A DNA stretch of 13,948 bases from Spirochaetota bacterium (GTDB taxonomy: Bacteria > Spirochaetota > JAHITG01): positions 1-13,948 of the forward strand of contig JAHITG010000255.1 in the NCBI GenBank assembly GCA_018817865.1. Reading direction: 5' to 3'. Position 1 is the stretch's first letter. The number at the start of each line of letters is the position of its first letter. The notes under the pieces were generated by a model. It had not been told where the DNA came from. It ran no database searches and saw only the letters and a program-made list of their open reading frames with translations. Positions 6,496 to 13,948 of the stretch are shown piece after piece. A program made the translations under genes and the position numbers.

Positions 6496-7362
6496 CTATT
6501 GCTGTTGGTTAAAAGCTTTTAAGGTGTTCTTTAAAAGCATGGCAACTGTCATTGGGCCCACTCCCCCGGGTACGGGTGTAATATGGGAAGCGTTTTTCTT
6601 TGCTTTTTTATACTCCACATCACCCAGGATCCTGTATCCTTTTGGCCTGCTTTTATCTTCCACGCGGTTAATACCCACATCTATTACGATGGCTCCCTTT
6701 TTGATCCAGCTCCCTTTTATGAATTCAGGCCGGCCGATCGCTGCCACCAGGATATCTGCGTTCTTTATTTCGTTTTTAAGGTTTCTGGTCCTGGAATGGC
6801 AAATTGTGATGGTGCAATGCTCTTTTAAAAGCAGTATGCTGACGGGTTTTCCCACAATATTACTTCTTCCCACAATTACGGCTTTCATGCCTGACAGGTC
6901 CTTTTTTACGGACCTGATCAGCTCCATGATACCGGCCGGCGTGCATGAAATGAAAGAGTCTTCATTTCGAAGCAGTGCCCCAATACTGGCCGGATGCAGT
7001 CCGTCCACATCTTTTTCCAGAGAGACCGTATTGACGATCTTCTTTTCATTAAATTTTTTGGGAAGAGGAAGCTGAACGATCAAACCATTTATCTTTTTAT
7101 TTTTATTGATCTTTTTGATTTTTTCGATAATACTCTTTTCTGAAGCATCTTTTTTAAACCGGAAAAGAGAAAAGTCCATTCCGTTCTCTTTTGCCCTCTT
7201 CTCTTTGATGTTCACATAGATCTTTGATGCGGGATCATCACCCGCAACAATGACCGATAGATGCGGAACCTTCCCTTTCTTCTGTTTCAGCCGGCGTGTT
7301 TTTTCCCGTATTTCCAGATATATTTTATCAGCATAGGCTTTTCCGTTAATCTCCTTCCCCAT
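6496..7362 (-). CDS. folD: Bifunctional methylenetetrahydrofolate dehydrogenase / methenyltetrahydrofolate cyclohydrolase
   Basis: FolD interconverts 5,10-methylene-, 5,10-methenyl- and 10-formyl-tetrahydrofolate in the cytoplasm and supplies one-carbon units. The 288-residue length is normal. Visible motifs are VAGDDPASKIYVNIKEK (39-55; Tyr49 and catalytic Lys53), GLIVQLPLPK (93-102), KDVDGLHP (117-124, Asp120), CTPAGI (140-145), the cofactor-binding VIVGRSNIVGKPVS (162-175), and TPVPGGVGPMTVAML (262-276). Two usually conserved positions differ: Ser139 replaces the Pro of PCTP, and Ser126 replaces the Asn in the P-x-N-x-G segment. The start at 7362 is supported by AAGGAG six to seven bases upstream. 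It follows folE by 86 bases and precedes the large lipoprotein gene by 11 bases. Confidence 0.95.
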   Translation of the reverse strand: MGKEINGKAYADKIYLEIREKTRRLKQKKGKVPHLSVIVAGDDPASKIYVNIKEKRAKENGMDFSLFRFKKDASEKSIIEKIKKINKNKKINGLIVQLPLPKKFNEKKIVNTVSLEKDVDGLHPASIGALLRNEDSFISCTPAGIMELIRSVKKDLSGMKAVIVGRSNIVGKPVSILLLKEHCTITICHSRTRNLKNEIKNADILVAAIGRPEFIKGSWIKKGAIVIDVGINRVEDKSRPKGYRILGDVEYKKAKKNASHITPVPGGVGPMTVAMLLKNTLKAFNQQQ

Positions 7363-7406
7363 TAAAAGCTCCTTGTTATTATATTAAAAAAAGTGTACTA
7401 TAAAAA

Positions 7407-7431
7407 TATCAGCTGTCAAATCCTGCTGATA
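7407..7431 (-). terminator. Possible weak terminator or attenuator between folE and folD
   Basis: A 7-bp stem TATCAGC/GCTGATA with an 11-base loop is followed on the minus strand by five T residues (7406-7402 region). It has only three G-C pairs, so it would at most reduce read-through from folE into folD. Confidence 0.3.
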
Positions 7432-7448
7432 GGGTATTGTATTTTGGC

Positions 7449-8021
7449 TTACTTAAATATCAGTTTCAATGCTTCCATTCTTGTTTTTTCTGATTTTTGG
7501 AATGCACCACGAAGAGCTGATGTTACTGTGGTAGATCCCGGTTTTTTAATTCCACGCATGCACATACAGAGGTGCTCCGCTTCAATAACAACAATAACAC
7601 CCTTGGGTTTCAGGTTTGTCAGAAGAGTATCCGCGATCTGCTGGGTTAACCGTTCCTGTACCTGGGGTCTCCTGGCGAACATATCTACTACACGGGCAAT
7701 TTTACTTAAACCGGTGTAGATCCCGTTTTTAGGAATATATCCGACATGTGCCTTCCCTATAAACGGGATAAAATGATGTTCACACATGGAATAAAGGGGA
7801 ATATCTTTCACCAGTATTATTTCGTTATACTCTTCGGTCTTGAATTTTTTGATCAGTTTCTCCGGGTCCGCATGCAAGCCTGCGAAGAGTTCATTATACA
7901 TTTCGGCAACTCTTCTGGGGGTATCTTTCAGACTCGGGTCTGCCAGATCAAGCCCCAACCCCAGCATGATCTCTTTAAATCCTTTTTCGATCCTTTTCAG
8001 ATCGAATTTATTTGCATTCAT
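7449..8021 (-). CDS. folE: GTP cyclohydrolase I
   Basis: FolE converts GTP to 7,8-dihydroneopterin triphosphate, the first step of tetrahydrofolate synthesis (or an entry to queuosine or tetrahydropterins). The 190-residue protein has the usual type IA length and motifs: DTPRRVAEM (33-41), LYSMCEHHFIPF (76-87) with zinc ligands Cys80 and His83, the third ligand Cys152 in EAEHLCMCMRG, LSKIARVVDMFARRPQVQERLT (105-126), and SALRGAF near the C-terminus. All zinc and catalytic positions are intact. The start ATG at 8021 has GGGAG about six bases upstream. It lies 29 bases after ispDF and just before folD, so two folate genes are adjacent in the second minus-strand operon. No folB, folK or folP gene is visible nearby. 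Confidence 0.96.
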   Translation of the reverse strand: MNANKFDLKRIEKGFKEIMLGLGLDLADPSLKDTPRRVAEMYNELFAGLHADPEKLIKKFKTEEYNEIILVKDIPLYSMCEHHFIPFIGKAHVGYIPKNGIYTGLSKIARVVDMFARRPQVQERLTQQIADTLLTNLKPKGVIVVIEAEHLCMCMRGIKKPGSTTVTSALRGAFQKSEKTRMEALKLIFK

Positions 8022-8050
8022 TTTTATCTCCCTGATGCTGCAATCAGCTA

Positions 8051-9213
8051 TTAATTAAGCTCCATCTTTGTTACCAGAACAATGGCCTGTGCTGCAATTC
8101 CTTCATGGTTCCCGATGGGTCCCAGCTTTTCCATTGTTTTTGCTTTAATATTGACCTTTCCCTTATCGATACCCATCTCTCTGCTTAAGCTTTCCCGTAT
8201 TTTATTTATGACCGGTCCCAGCCTTGGGCTTTCGGCAAATATAGTTGTGTCCAGATTAACGATACTGTAATTCTCCTTTTCCATCAGGGAAATGGTATTC
8301 TTTAAAAGTTTAACACTATTTATATTCTTGTACTGTATATCCGTATCAGGAAAATGATGGCCAATATCATTTAATCCGCACGCTCCGAGAATGGCATCGA
8401 TGACAGCATGGATCAGAACGTCTGCATCGCTATGTCCCTCGAGGATGTATCTGCTTTTTACACGAATTCCTCCCAGGATCAGCTTCCGACCGCAGGCAGC
8501 CATAGTTCGATGAATATCAAATCCCTGGCCGATTCTGTACTCTTTATTTATCATATATTTAAGATCATTCATATAAGTAAGTTTAATATTTTTGAATTCA
8601 CCTTCAATAATTTTTACTTTATAATTACTGTATTCGAGTATGGCAGAATCATCAGTAGCTTTGATCCTATCCATGCTGGCTTTAACATAGGAACTGAAGA
8701 GCATATCAAGTTTAAAGAATTGGGGAGTGGCGATCTTCCAAAGGTCTTTCCTCGGAATGGTCCTATCTACAAACCCGTCTTTTATTGATTTGATCGTGTC
8801 CGTTACACTAATACCGGGGATAACAGCGGAGTATTTTTTTACGGCATCGATAAGCTTATCGATAAGTTGTTCTGAAATGTTCAGCCTTGCGCCGTCGTGG
8901 ATCCCGACGATAATATTTTTCAATTTTGATCTTTTTATCCATTGAAGGGCCCGGAATACGGAATCCTGCCTTTCTTTCCCCCCCTCCAGAACTTTGATCA
9001 CTTTTTTAATATTCTCTTCTTTGACTATTCTTTTTAATAAAGATAAGTGTGTTTTGTCCGTTACAAGAATGATATCTTTGATCTGTTTGAATTGTTCTAC
9101 CCGGTGCAGTAAGTGTGTAATTAAAGGTTTGTTGCCAAATTTATAGAACAGCTTATTATAATGCAGGCCAAAGCGTTTACCCCGGCCTGCAGCAAGAATA
9201 ATGAAGACAATTC

Positions 9214-9217
<4 letters not shown>
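8051..9217 (-). CDS. ispDF: Bifunctional IspD-IspF (MEP cytidylyltransferase / MECDP synthase)
   Basis: This 388-residue fusion catalyses two non-consecutive steps of the non-mevalonate isoprenoid pathway: formation of CDP-methylerythritol from MEP and CTP, and cyclisation to MECDP. The IspD half (1-225) shows IILAAGRGKRFG (6-17), NKLF (21-24), GGKERQDSVFRAL (79-91), HDGAR (107-111), ATPQFF (163-168) and TDDSAILE (188-195). The IspF half (about 228-386) shows RIGQGFDIHR with zinc ligands Asp234 and His236, GHSDADVLIHAVIDAILGA with His270, DIGHHFPDTD (284-293), and KAKTMEKLGPIGNHEGIAAQA near the end. The usual Pro after HDGAR is Leu. Its ATG overlaps the stop of the upstream PIN-TRAM gene as ATGA, a classic sign of translational coupling. 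IspD-IspF fusions are known in several lineages, so the fusion itself is not novel. Confidence 0.95.
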
Positions 9218-10206
<989 letters not shown>

Positions 10207-10492
10207 AAAAACTCCTTTGTTAAAAAATTAATAATAATGTAAAATGCATCATAAATAATCTGCCATTAGAAATATAAAAATAAACTTCATTATCGGATAA
10301 CAGATACAGGTGAATTATTAGTATAATTCATGTTAAATATTGAATGTATCGCTATCGATAGAGTTATAGCTGAAATTATATGATGTTTTAAATAATACTA
10401 GCCTATTGAACAATGATTATTGAAATATGTCAAAGAACATAGTATATCACATGTACATTATATATTTGTGCTAAATATAACAGTTAAATTTT
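10207..10492. other. AT-rich intergenic region holding a promoter
   Basis: This 286-bp gap between carD and the YacL-like gene holds no convincing ORF. It is visibly AT-rich. It contains a predicted minus-strand promoter (10405-10433), several isolated TATAAT-like hexamers, and a 10-bp palindrome CTATCGATAG at 10352-10361. The leader from that promoter to the start at 10206 would be about 190 bases, long enough for regulation, but I see no recognisable riboswitch or strong terminator stem. Confidence 0.6.
10405..10433 (-). promoter_or_regulatory. Predicted sigma-70-like promoter for the yacL-like / ispDF / folE / folD operon
   Basis: On the minus strand a perfect TTGACA (10428-10433) is followed after 17 bases by TTCAAT (10405-10410), which matches four of six -10 positions. 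It is the only place in this gap where a consensus -35 box has correct spacing to a plausible -10 box. Confidence 0.5.
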
Positions 10493-10969
10493 CTAAGGCA
10501 AGATTTTATTTATAATTTTTTCCGCATTTTCATGGGATATCTTTTTAGCGGTAGCTATTTCCAGGACCAGATGATTGACGGCGCTTTCGTACATTTTTCT
10601 TTCCATTAACGATAATTCCTTCAGTTTATTCCTTTTATACAGATCTCTAACTACAGAGGCGATCTCATGAATGGAGCCGGTCTTTATCCTCTCGGTATTG
10701 TTCTGATACCTTGATTTCCAGTCATCATCAAGGTTAGAAGGTTTGGATTTTAATATTTTTAATATCTTCTGGGCCTCACTTTTTTTAATAACCGGCCTTA
10801 TTCCCATCTCTTCTGCTTTATCGGTGGGTATCATGATCTTTATATTGTTATTTATAAATTCAATGATGTAGTACTTGTTAACCTCACCCAGGATCTCTTT
10901 TTTTTCTATTTTTTTAATTACTCCTACGCCATGCACAGGATAAACTACCGAAGCTTTTACCTTAAACAT
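10493..10969 (-). CDS. CarD/CdnL-family RNA polymerase-binding transcription regulator
   Basis: CarD-family proteins bind the RNA polymerase beta subunit and stabilise open complexes, often at rRNA and growth-related promoters. This 158-residue protein has the N-terminal Tudor-like RNAP-interaction domain (about 1-60: VVYPVHGVGVI, then YYIIEF and IMIPTDKAEEMGIRPVI) and an all-helical C-terminal DNA-contacting domain (about 65-156). Trp84 lies at about the position of the conserved tryptophan that wedges into the upstream edge of the transcription bubble in studied CarD proteins. Its length matches the family norm. The start at 10969 is fixed by AGGAGG five bases upstream. It lies 29 bases after radA and is probably the last gene of the mlaF-mlaD-radA-carD string. 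Confidence 0.93.
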   Translation of the reverse strand: MFKVKASVVYPVHGVGVIKKIEKKEILGEVNKYYIIEFINNNIKIMIPTDKAEEMGIRPVIKKSEAQKILKILKSKPSNLDDDWKSRYQNNTERIKTGSIHEIASVVRDLYKRNKLKELSLMERKMYESAVNHLVLEIATAKKISHENAEKIINKILP

Positions 10970-10998
10970 GATACCCTCCTTGAATAGTTGATTTATTT

Positions 10999-12408
10999 TT
11001 ATGATATAGTTTGTTTTTCATTTTTATAAGCCTTACCACTGTTGCTGAATAGATTTTCAATTTCATTTATAAATTTCATGGATCTTATTTCCAATGAACT
11101 GAATTTATGAGATATTTTTTTCATACTGGCTTCAGGTATAAAAGCCTTCTTAAATCCCAGTTTTTCGATCTCTTTGAGCCGCTGCTGGATATAGGGGACA
11201 GCCCTGATCTCTCCTGTGAGGCCGATCTCCCCGATAAGGATCGTGCCTTTTTCAACTGGTTTATTCTTGTAACTTGATAATATTGATCCGGCAATTCCCA
11301 GATCGATGGAAGGCTCATTGATCTTTAAACCGCCAGCCACTTTCAGGTAGATCTCCTGGGCATTAAGTTTTACTCCCAGGATCTTCTCCAGGATAGCACT
11401 GATCAGCACGACTTTATTATAATCTATTCCTTCCGCTATCCTTCTGGGATAAGCCATTGTGGAAGGGGCAACCAGGGACTGTATCTCGACCATGATCGGC
11501 CTTGTCCCCTCCATGATCGTGACCGTAGCTGATCCCGGAAGCTGCTCCTTCTCGCGATCGATAAAAAAAGAAGAAGGATCGTTTACCGGTGTAAGGCCAT
11601 GCTGACCCATCTCAAAAACAGCAATTTCGAAAGTAGAGCCAAATCGGTTTTTATTGCTTTTCAGGATCCTGAAATCGAGGTTTCTGTCACCTTCCATATA
11701 GAGAACTACATCTACCATATGTTCCAGTATCTTCGGGCCGGCAATACTGCCGTCTTTCGTAATGTGTCCTACGATAAAAACAGGGACTTTTTCACTTTTT
11801 GCCCTCTGACTTAAAATATCCGTACACATCCGGATCTGAGAAGCATTCCCGCTGCTATTATCCAGATCAGGATCATGAACGGTCTGAATGGAATCAATAA
11901 TGGCTGCGATCGGCTTCAACTTTACAATACTGCTGTCTATGATCGATATATTGTTTTCTGAAAGAATAAAGAGGTTGTCACTGTTGATCTTCAACCTGTC
12001 TGCTCTTGATTTTATCTGCTCTTCAGATTCCTCAGCTGAAACATACAATACTTTTCCTTTTGCTGCGTAAGCATTTGCGATCTGCAGGAGCAGGGTTGAT
12101 TTACCGATACCGGGCTCACCGCTAATAAGGAGTACGGACCCGGGGATAATACCCCCGCCGCAGAGCCTGTCAAATTCATGAATATTGCTTAGCAATCTTT
12201 GGTTATCCCGGATGTTTATACCGCTCAGGGTTTTAATTTTATTGGAACCTTGATCCTTCTTCTTTTTTTCTAAAGGACCGGTGATCTCTTCAGTAAAAGA
12301 ATTCCAGGCTTCGCAGTTTGGGCATTTCCCCAGCCATTTCGAGCTTTGATATCCACACTTGCTGCAGATATATACGGTCTTTATTTTGGATGATCTTTTA
12401 TTTACCAA
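10999..12408 (-). CDS. radA: DNA repair protein RadA (Sms)
   Basis: RadA is a RecA-related, DnaB-like ATPase that promotes branch migration and processing of recombination intermediates. The 469-residue protein has every family part: a C4 zinc finger (Cys15, Cys18, Cys29, Cys32), a Walker A motif GEPGIGKST (97-105), a Walker B strand near 167-173 (IAAIIDS), the RadA-specific KNRFG motif (253-257), and a Lon-protease-like C-terminal domain (about 290-455, including VAGGLKINEPSIDLGIAGSI and LIGEIGLTGEIR). The start is TTG at 12408, with AAGGAG eight bases upstream. This start lies inside the end of the mlaD-like gene, giving an 11-base overlap and probable translational coupling. carD follows after 29 bases. 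Confidence 0.96.
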   Translation of the reverse strand: MVNKRSSKIKTVYICSKCGYQSSKWLGKCPNCEAWNSFTEEITGPLEKKKKDQGSNKIKTLSGINIRDNQRLLSNIHEFDRLCGGGIIPGSVLLISGEPGIGKSTLLLQIANAYAAKGKVLYVSAEESEEQIKSRADRLKINSDNLFILSENNISIIDSSIVKLKPIAAIIDSIQTVHDPDLDNSSGNASQIRMCTDILSQRAKSEKVPVFIVGHITKDGSIAGPKILEHMVDVVLYMEGDRNLDFRILKSNKNRFGSTFEIAVFEMGQHGLTPVNDPSSFFIDREKEQLPGSATVTIMEGTRPIMVEIQSLVAPSTMAYPRRIAEGIDYNKVVLISAILEKILGVKLNAQEIYLKVAGGLKINEPSIDLGIAGSILSSYKNKPVEKGTILIGEIGLTGEIRAVPYIQQRLKEIEKLGFKKAFIPEASMKKISHKFSSLEIRSMKFINEIENLFSNSGKAYKNEKQTIS

Positions 12409-13327
12409 AAAAGAGACTCCTTGGATTTTTCTTTACGATATCCGCAAATTTTTCAAGGTTTTTAAGAGTTCTTACAGCTGTCTCGTGTAATTCTTTTTCG
12501 TAAACTAGCTTTCCGATAGTCCCTTCTTTATTTTTAATGGCTTTAGTAATGTGATCAAGATTTCTGGATGACTCTTCCAGCTCAGCTACTGTTTGGTTCA
12601 GGTTTTTGGATGATTGCTCAAGGTTTTTTACTGTTATGTTGATGCTTTTCTGGTTGTTCTTGGAGATTTCTCCGAAATCCTTGGACAGATTTTTGATCTC
12701 ATTAAGGACACTGCTTAAATTTTTATCAAGTGTACTTGCCATGGATTTTAAATTCCCGATAGTACTGAATACATTCTTTCGGTTCTCTTTGATAAGCATG
12801 TTCAGATTATATGTAAAAGCTCCGGCGTTATTGAACAGATTGGCAAAGGACTGTTTGACATCTTCATCAGTCAGGGTAGGGCCGAATACGCCCTTCATTA
12901 ACTTGGAGAGTTCTATGGACATGGCATCTATGCTGACCGGATCTACTCCCATTACAATATCGCCGTCCTTTAATTCCTCCCCCGGGCCGTTATAACCGTT
13001 GATCTCAACATATTTTGCACCCAGTAATCCCTGGGTGTAGATGACGATCTCATTTCCTTTTTTGATCTTAAAGTCGTTGTTGAGTTTGATCAATACCTCG
13101 ACCTGGTCCTGATAGGGAATAATATTGGCAACTTTACCGACCCGTATCCCTCCTGCGAAAATAACAGGAGCACCCACCTTAAGATCACCGATAAATGTGA
13201 ACCGTACACGGAGTGTATATCCTTCATCACTAAATTTCAGTTTGCCGAGGAATGTTATAGTCAGGATAATGACAATAAAACATAAGGTTACAATAATACC
13301 TAACTTTGTTTCGTTTGTGAACTTCAT
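12398..13327 (-). CDS. MlaD-family MCE protein (lipid transport, substrate-binding)
   Basis: MCE proteins of the MlaD type form periplasmic rings that pass phospholipids between the inner membrane ABC transporter and the outer membrane. This 309-residue protein has one N-terminal membrane anchor (about 10-30), an MCE domain (about 37-127; VGAPVIFAGGIRVGKV at 51-66 and TQGLLGAKYVEI at 98-109), and a long helical, probably coiled-coil tail (about 135-265) rich in Asn, Leu and Ser. The end carries the segment GTIGKLVYEKEL and a terminal NPRSLFFGK, common in MCE proteins of this size. The start at 13327 is preferred over an in-frame ATG at 13378 because GAGGTG lies five bases upstream and it places a short basic segment before the anchor. 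The ATPase gene is 88 bases upstream; radA overlaps its end. Confidence 0.92.
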   Translation of the reverse strand: MKFTNETKLGIIVTLCFIVIILTITFLGKLKFSDEGYTLRVRFTFIGDLKVGAPVIFAGGIRVGKVANIIPYQDQVEVLIKLNNDFKIKKGNEIVIYTQGLLGAKYVEINGYNGPGEELKDGDIVMGVDPVSIDAMSIELSKLMKGVFGPTLTDEDVKQSFANLFNNAGAFTYNLNMLIKENRKNVFSTIGNLKSMASTLDKNLSSVLNEIKNLSKDFGEISKNNQKSINITVKNLEQSSKNLNQTVAELEESSRNLDHITKAIKNKEGTIGKLVYEKELHETAVRTLKNLEKFADIVKKNPRSLFFGK

Positions 13328-13415
13328 ACTTTCACCTCGTGTTTGGTTTAGGGTAAATAGAGTATAGAGGATAGACATCCTTTATAGAAGCTATCTACCA
13401 AATCCTTTCCACCAT

Positions 13416-13948
13416 CTAATAGATGGGGATGGGTCCTTCGGATTCTCCGTTAATAAACTGTTTAACAAAAGGATTATTGCTCTTTTTTACTTCATCCGGG
13501 GTGCCTGAAAAGATGATCTGCCCGTCGTAGATCATGGCTATCCGGTCAGCAATTTTATAGGCACTGACCATATCGTGGGTTACAATGACAGAAGTTGTGT
13601 TCAATTTTTTTTGAGTATTAATGATAAGATCATTGATCGCATCAGCTGTAATGGGATCAAGTCCCGTGGTCGGTTCATCATAAAGGATGATCTCAGGTTC
13701 AACGGCAATGGCTCTGGCCAGGCCGACCCTTTTTTTCATACCCCCGGAGAGCTCAGCCGGCTTCAGCTTTTCAATGTCGCGAAGCCCCACCATCTTTAAT
13801 TTTTCTTTAATGATCTCCTGGATCTTATTCAGCGGAAGGTCCTTCCTGTATCTGTAGAGAAAGAAGCCTACATTCTGATCTACATCCATGGAATCAAAAA
13901 GGGCAGCACCCTGAAAGACCATGCCTATTTTCATCAGAACATCTGTCA
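13416..13948 (-). CDS. MlaF-like ABC transporter ATP-binding protein (5'-truncated by window edge)
   Basis: The visible 176 C-terminal residues belong to the ATPase that powers Mla/MCE-type lipid transport at the inner membrane. Visible motifs are the Q-loop region GMVFQGAALFDSMDVDQNVGF, the signature LSGGMKKRVGLARA, Walker B ILYDEPTTGLDP, and the H-loop VIVTHDM. The GALFDS-type segment after the Q-loop is characteristic of MlaF/Ttg2A-like ATPases. The frame stays open to the window edge, so the Walker A motif and true start lie outside, and the ATG at 13934 is internal. The immediate downstream mlaD-like gene confirms the assignment. The permease (mlaE-like) is not in the window and may lie upstream. 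Confidence 0.93.
   Translation of the reverse strand, partial: TDVLMKIGMVFQGAALFDSMDVDQNVGFFLYRYRKDLPLNKIQEIIKEKLKMVGLRDIEKLKPAELSGGMKKRVGLARAIAVEPEIILYDEPTTGLDPITADAINDLIINTQKKLNTTSVIVTHDMVSAYKIADRIAMIYDGQIIFSGTPDEVKKSNNPFVKQFINGESEGPIPIY

Noticed and set aside
6524..7075. Plus-strand open frame of 183 codons opposite folD
   Set aside because: It is the antisense shadow of folD, shows no family motif, and the minus-strand frame has complete FolD motifs and a ribosome-binding site. Other plus-strand frames inside minus-strand genes fail for the same reason.
13328..13378. Upstream in-frame ATG at 13378 adding 17 residues to the MlaD-like protein
   Set aside because: The AAAGG before it is too close to the start codon, whereas GAGGTG fits the Met at 13327 and gives a normal short segment before the membrane anchor.
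13369..13426. Two small stem-loops (CCATCT-AAT-AGATGG and GGAT-AGAC-ATCC) between the mlaF-like and mlaD-like genes
   Set aside because: The stems are short and no T-tract follows on the minus strand, so neither qualifies as a terminator; they are probably incidental.

Overview
The window reads as a chromosomal segment of a Gram-negative-type (diderm), moderately AT-rich bacterium. A Mla/MCE lipid-transport pair and two lipoprotein-like signal sequences imply an outer membrane, and a CarD-type RNA-polymerase regulator and a fused IspD-IspF enzyme are present. The code is standard, with TTG starts used for icd, radA and the large lipoprotein gene. I cannot name the species; an uncultivated anaerobic lineage is a guess. 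Almost every gene lies on the minus strand, and the only convincing plus-strand gene is a cell-wall hydrolase at 1767-2606.

Reading along the direction of minus-strand transcription (right to left): a 5'-truncated mlaF-like ATPase gene (13416-13948), an mlaD-like MCE gene (12398-13327), radA (10999-12408) and carD (10493-10969) form one close-packed string. A 286-bp AT-rich gap with a good sigma-70-like promoter follows. It leads into a second string: a membrane PIN-TRAM protein (9214-10206), ispDF (8051-9217), folE (7449-8021), folD (6496-7362) and a 1232-residue TPR/DUF3857/transglutaminase-like lipoprotein (2786-6484). This string ends in an intrinsic terminator inside a hairpin element. 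The order radA, (carD), yacL-like, ispD-ispF resembles the Bacillus radA-disA-yacL-ispD-ispF neighbourhood, with CarD where DisA sits.

On the left, a LeuD-type small subunit of the aconitase superfamily (892-1395) and a 3'-truncated isocitrate dehydrogenase gene (1-866) form a two-gene unit. It is divergent from the M23/LysM peptidoglycan hydrolase gene. Between these divergent units lies a 222-bp imperfect hairpin built from four copies of a 16-bp unit. Both of its ends supply the first bases of an outward-facing -35 box, with matching -10 boxes in the flanks. A second, different nested hairpin element follows the hydrolase gene and ends on the stop codon of the convergent lipoprotein gene. 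Both look like REP/MITE-type repeats.

The gene content is mostly housekeeping: TCA-type carbon metabolism, isoprenoid precursors, folate and one-carbon metabolism, recombination, transcription control and envelope maintenance. I found no CRISPR array, phage, toxin-antitoxin, defence cassette, rRNA or tRNA. The most unusual parts are the two hairpin elements, the symmetric promoters of the first one, and the pairing of an aconitase-family small subunit with icd.
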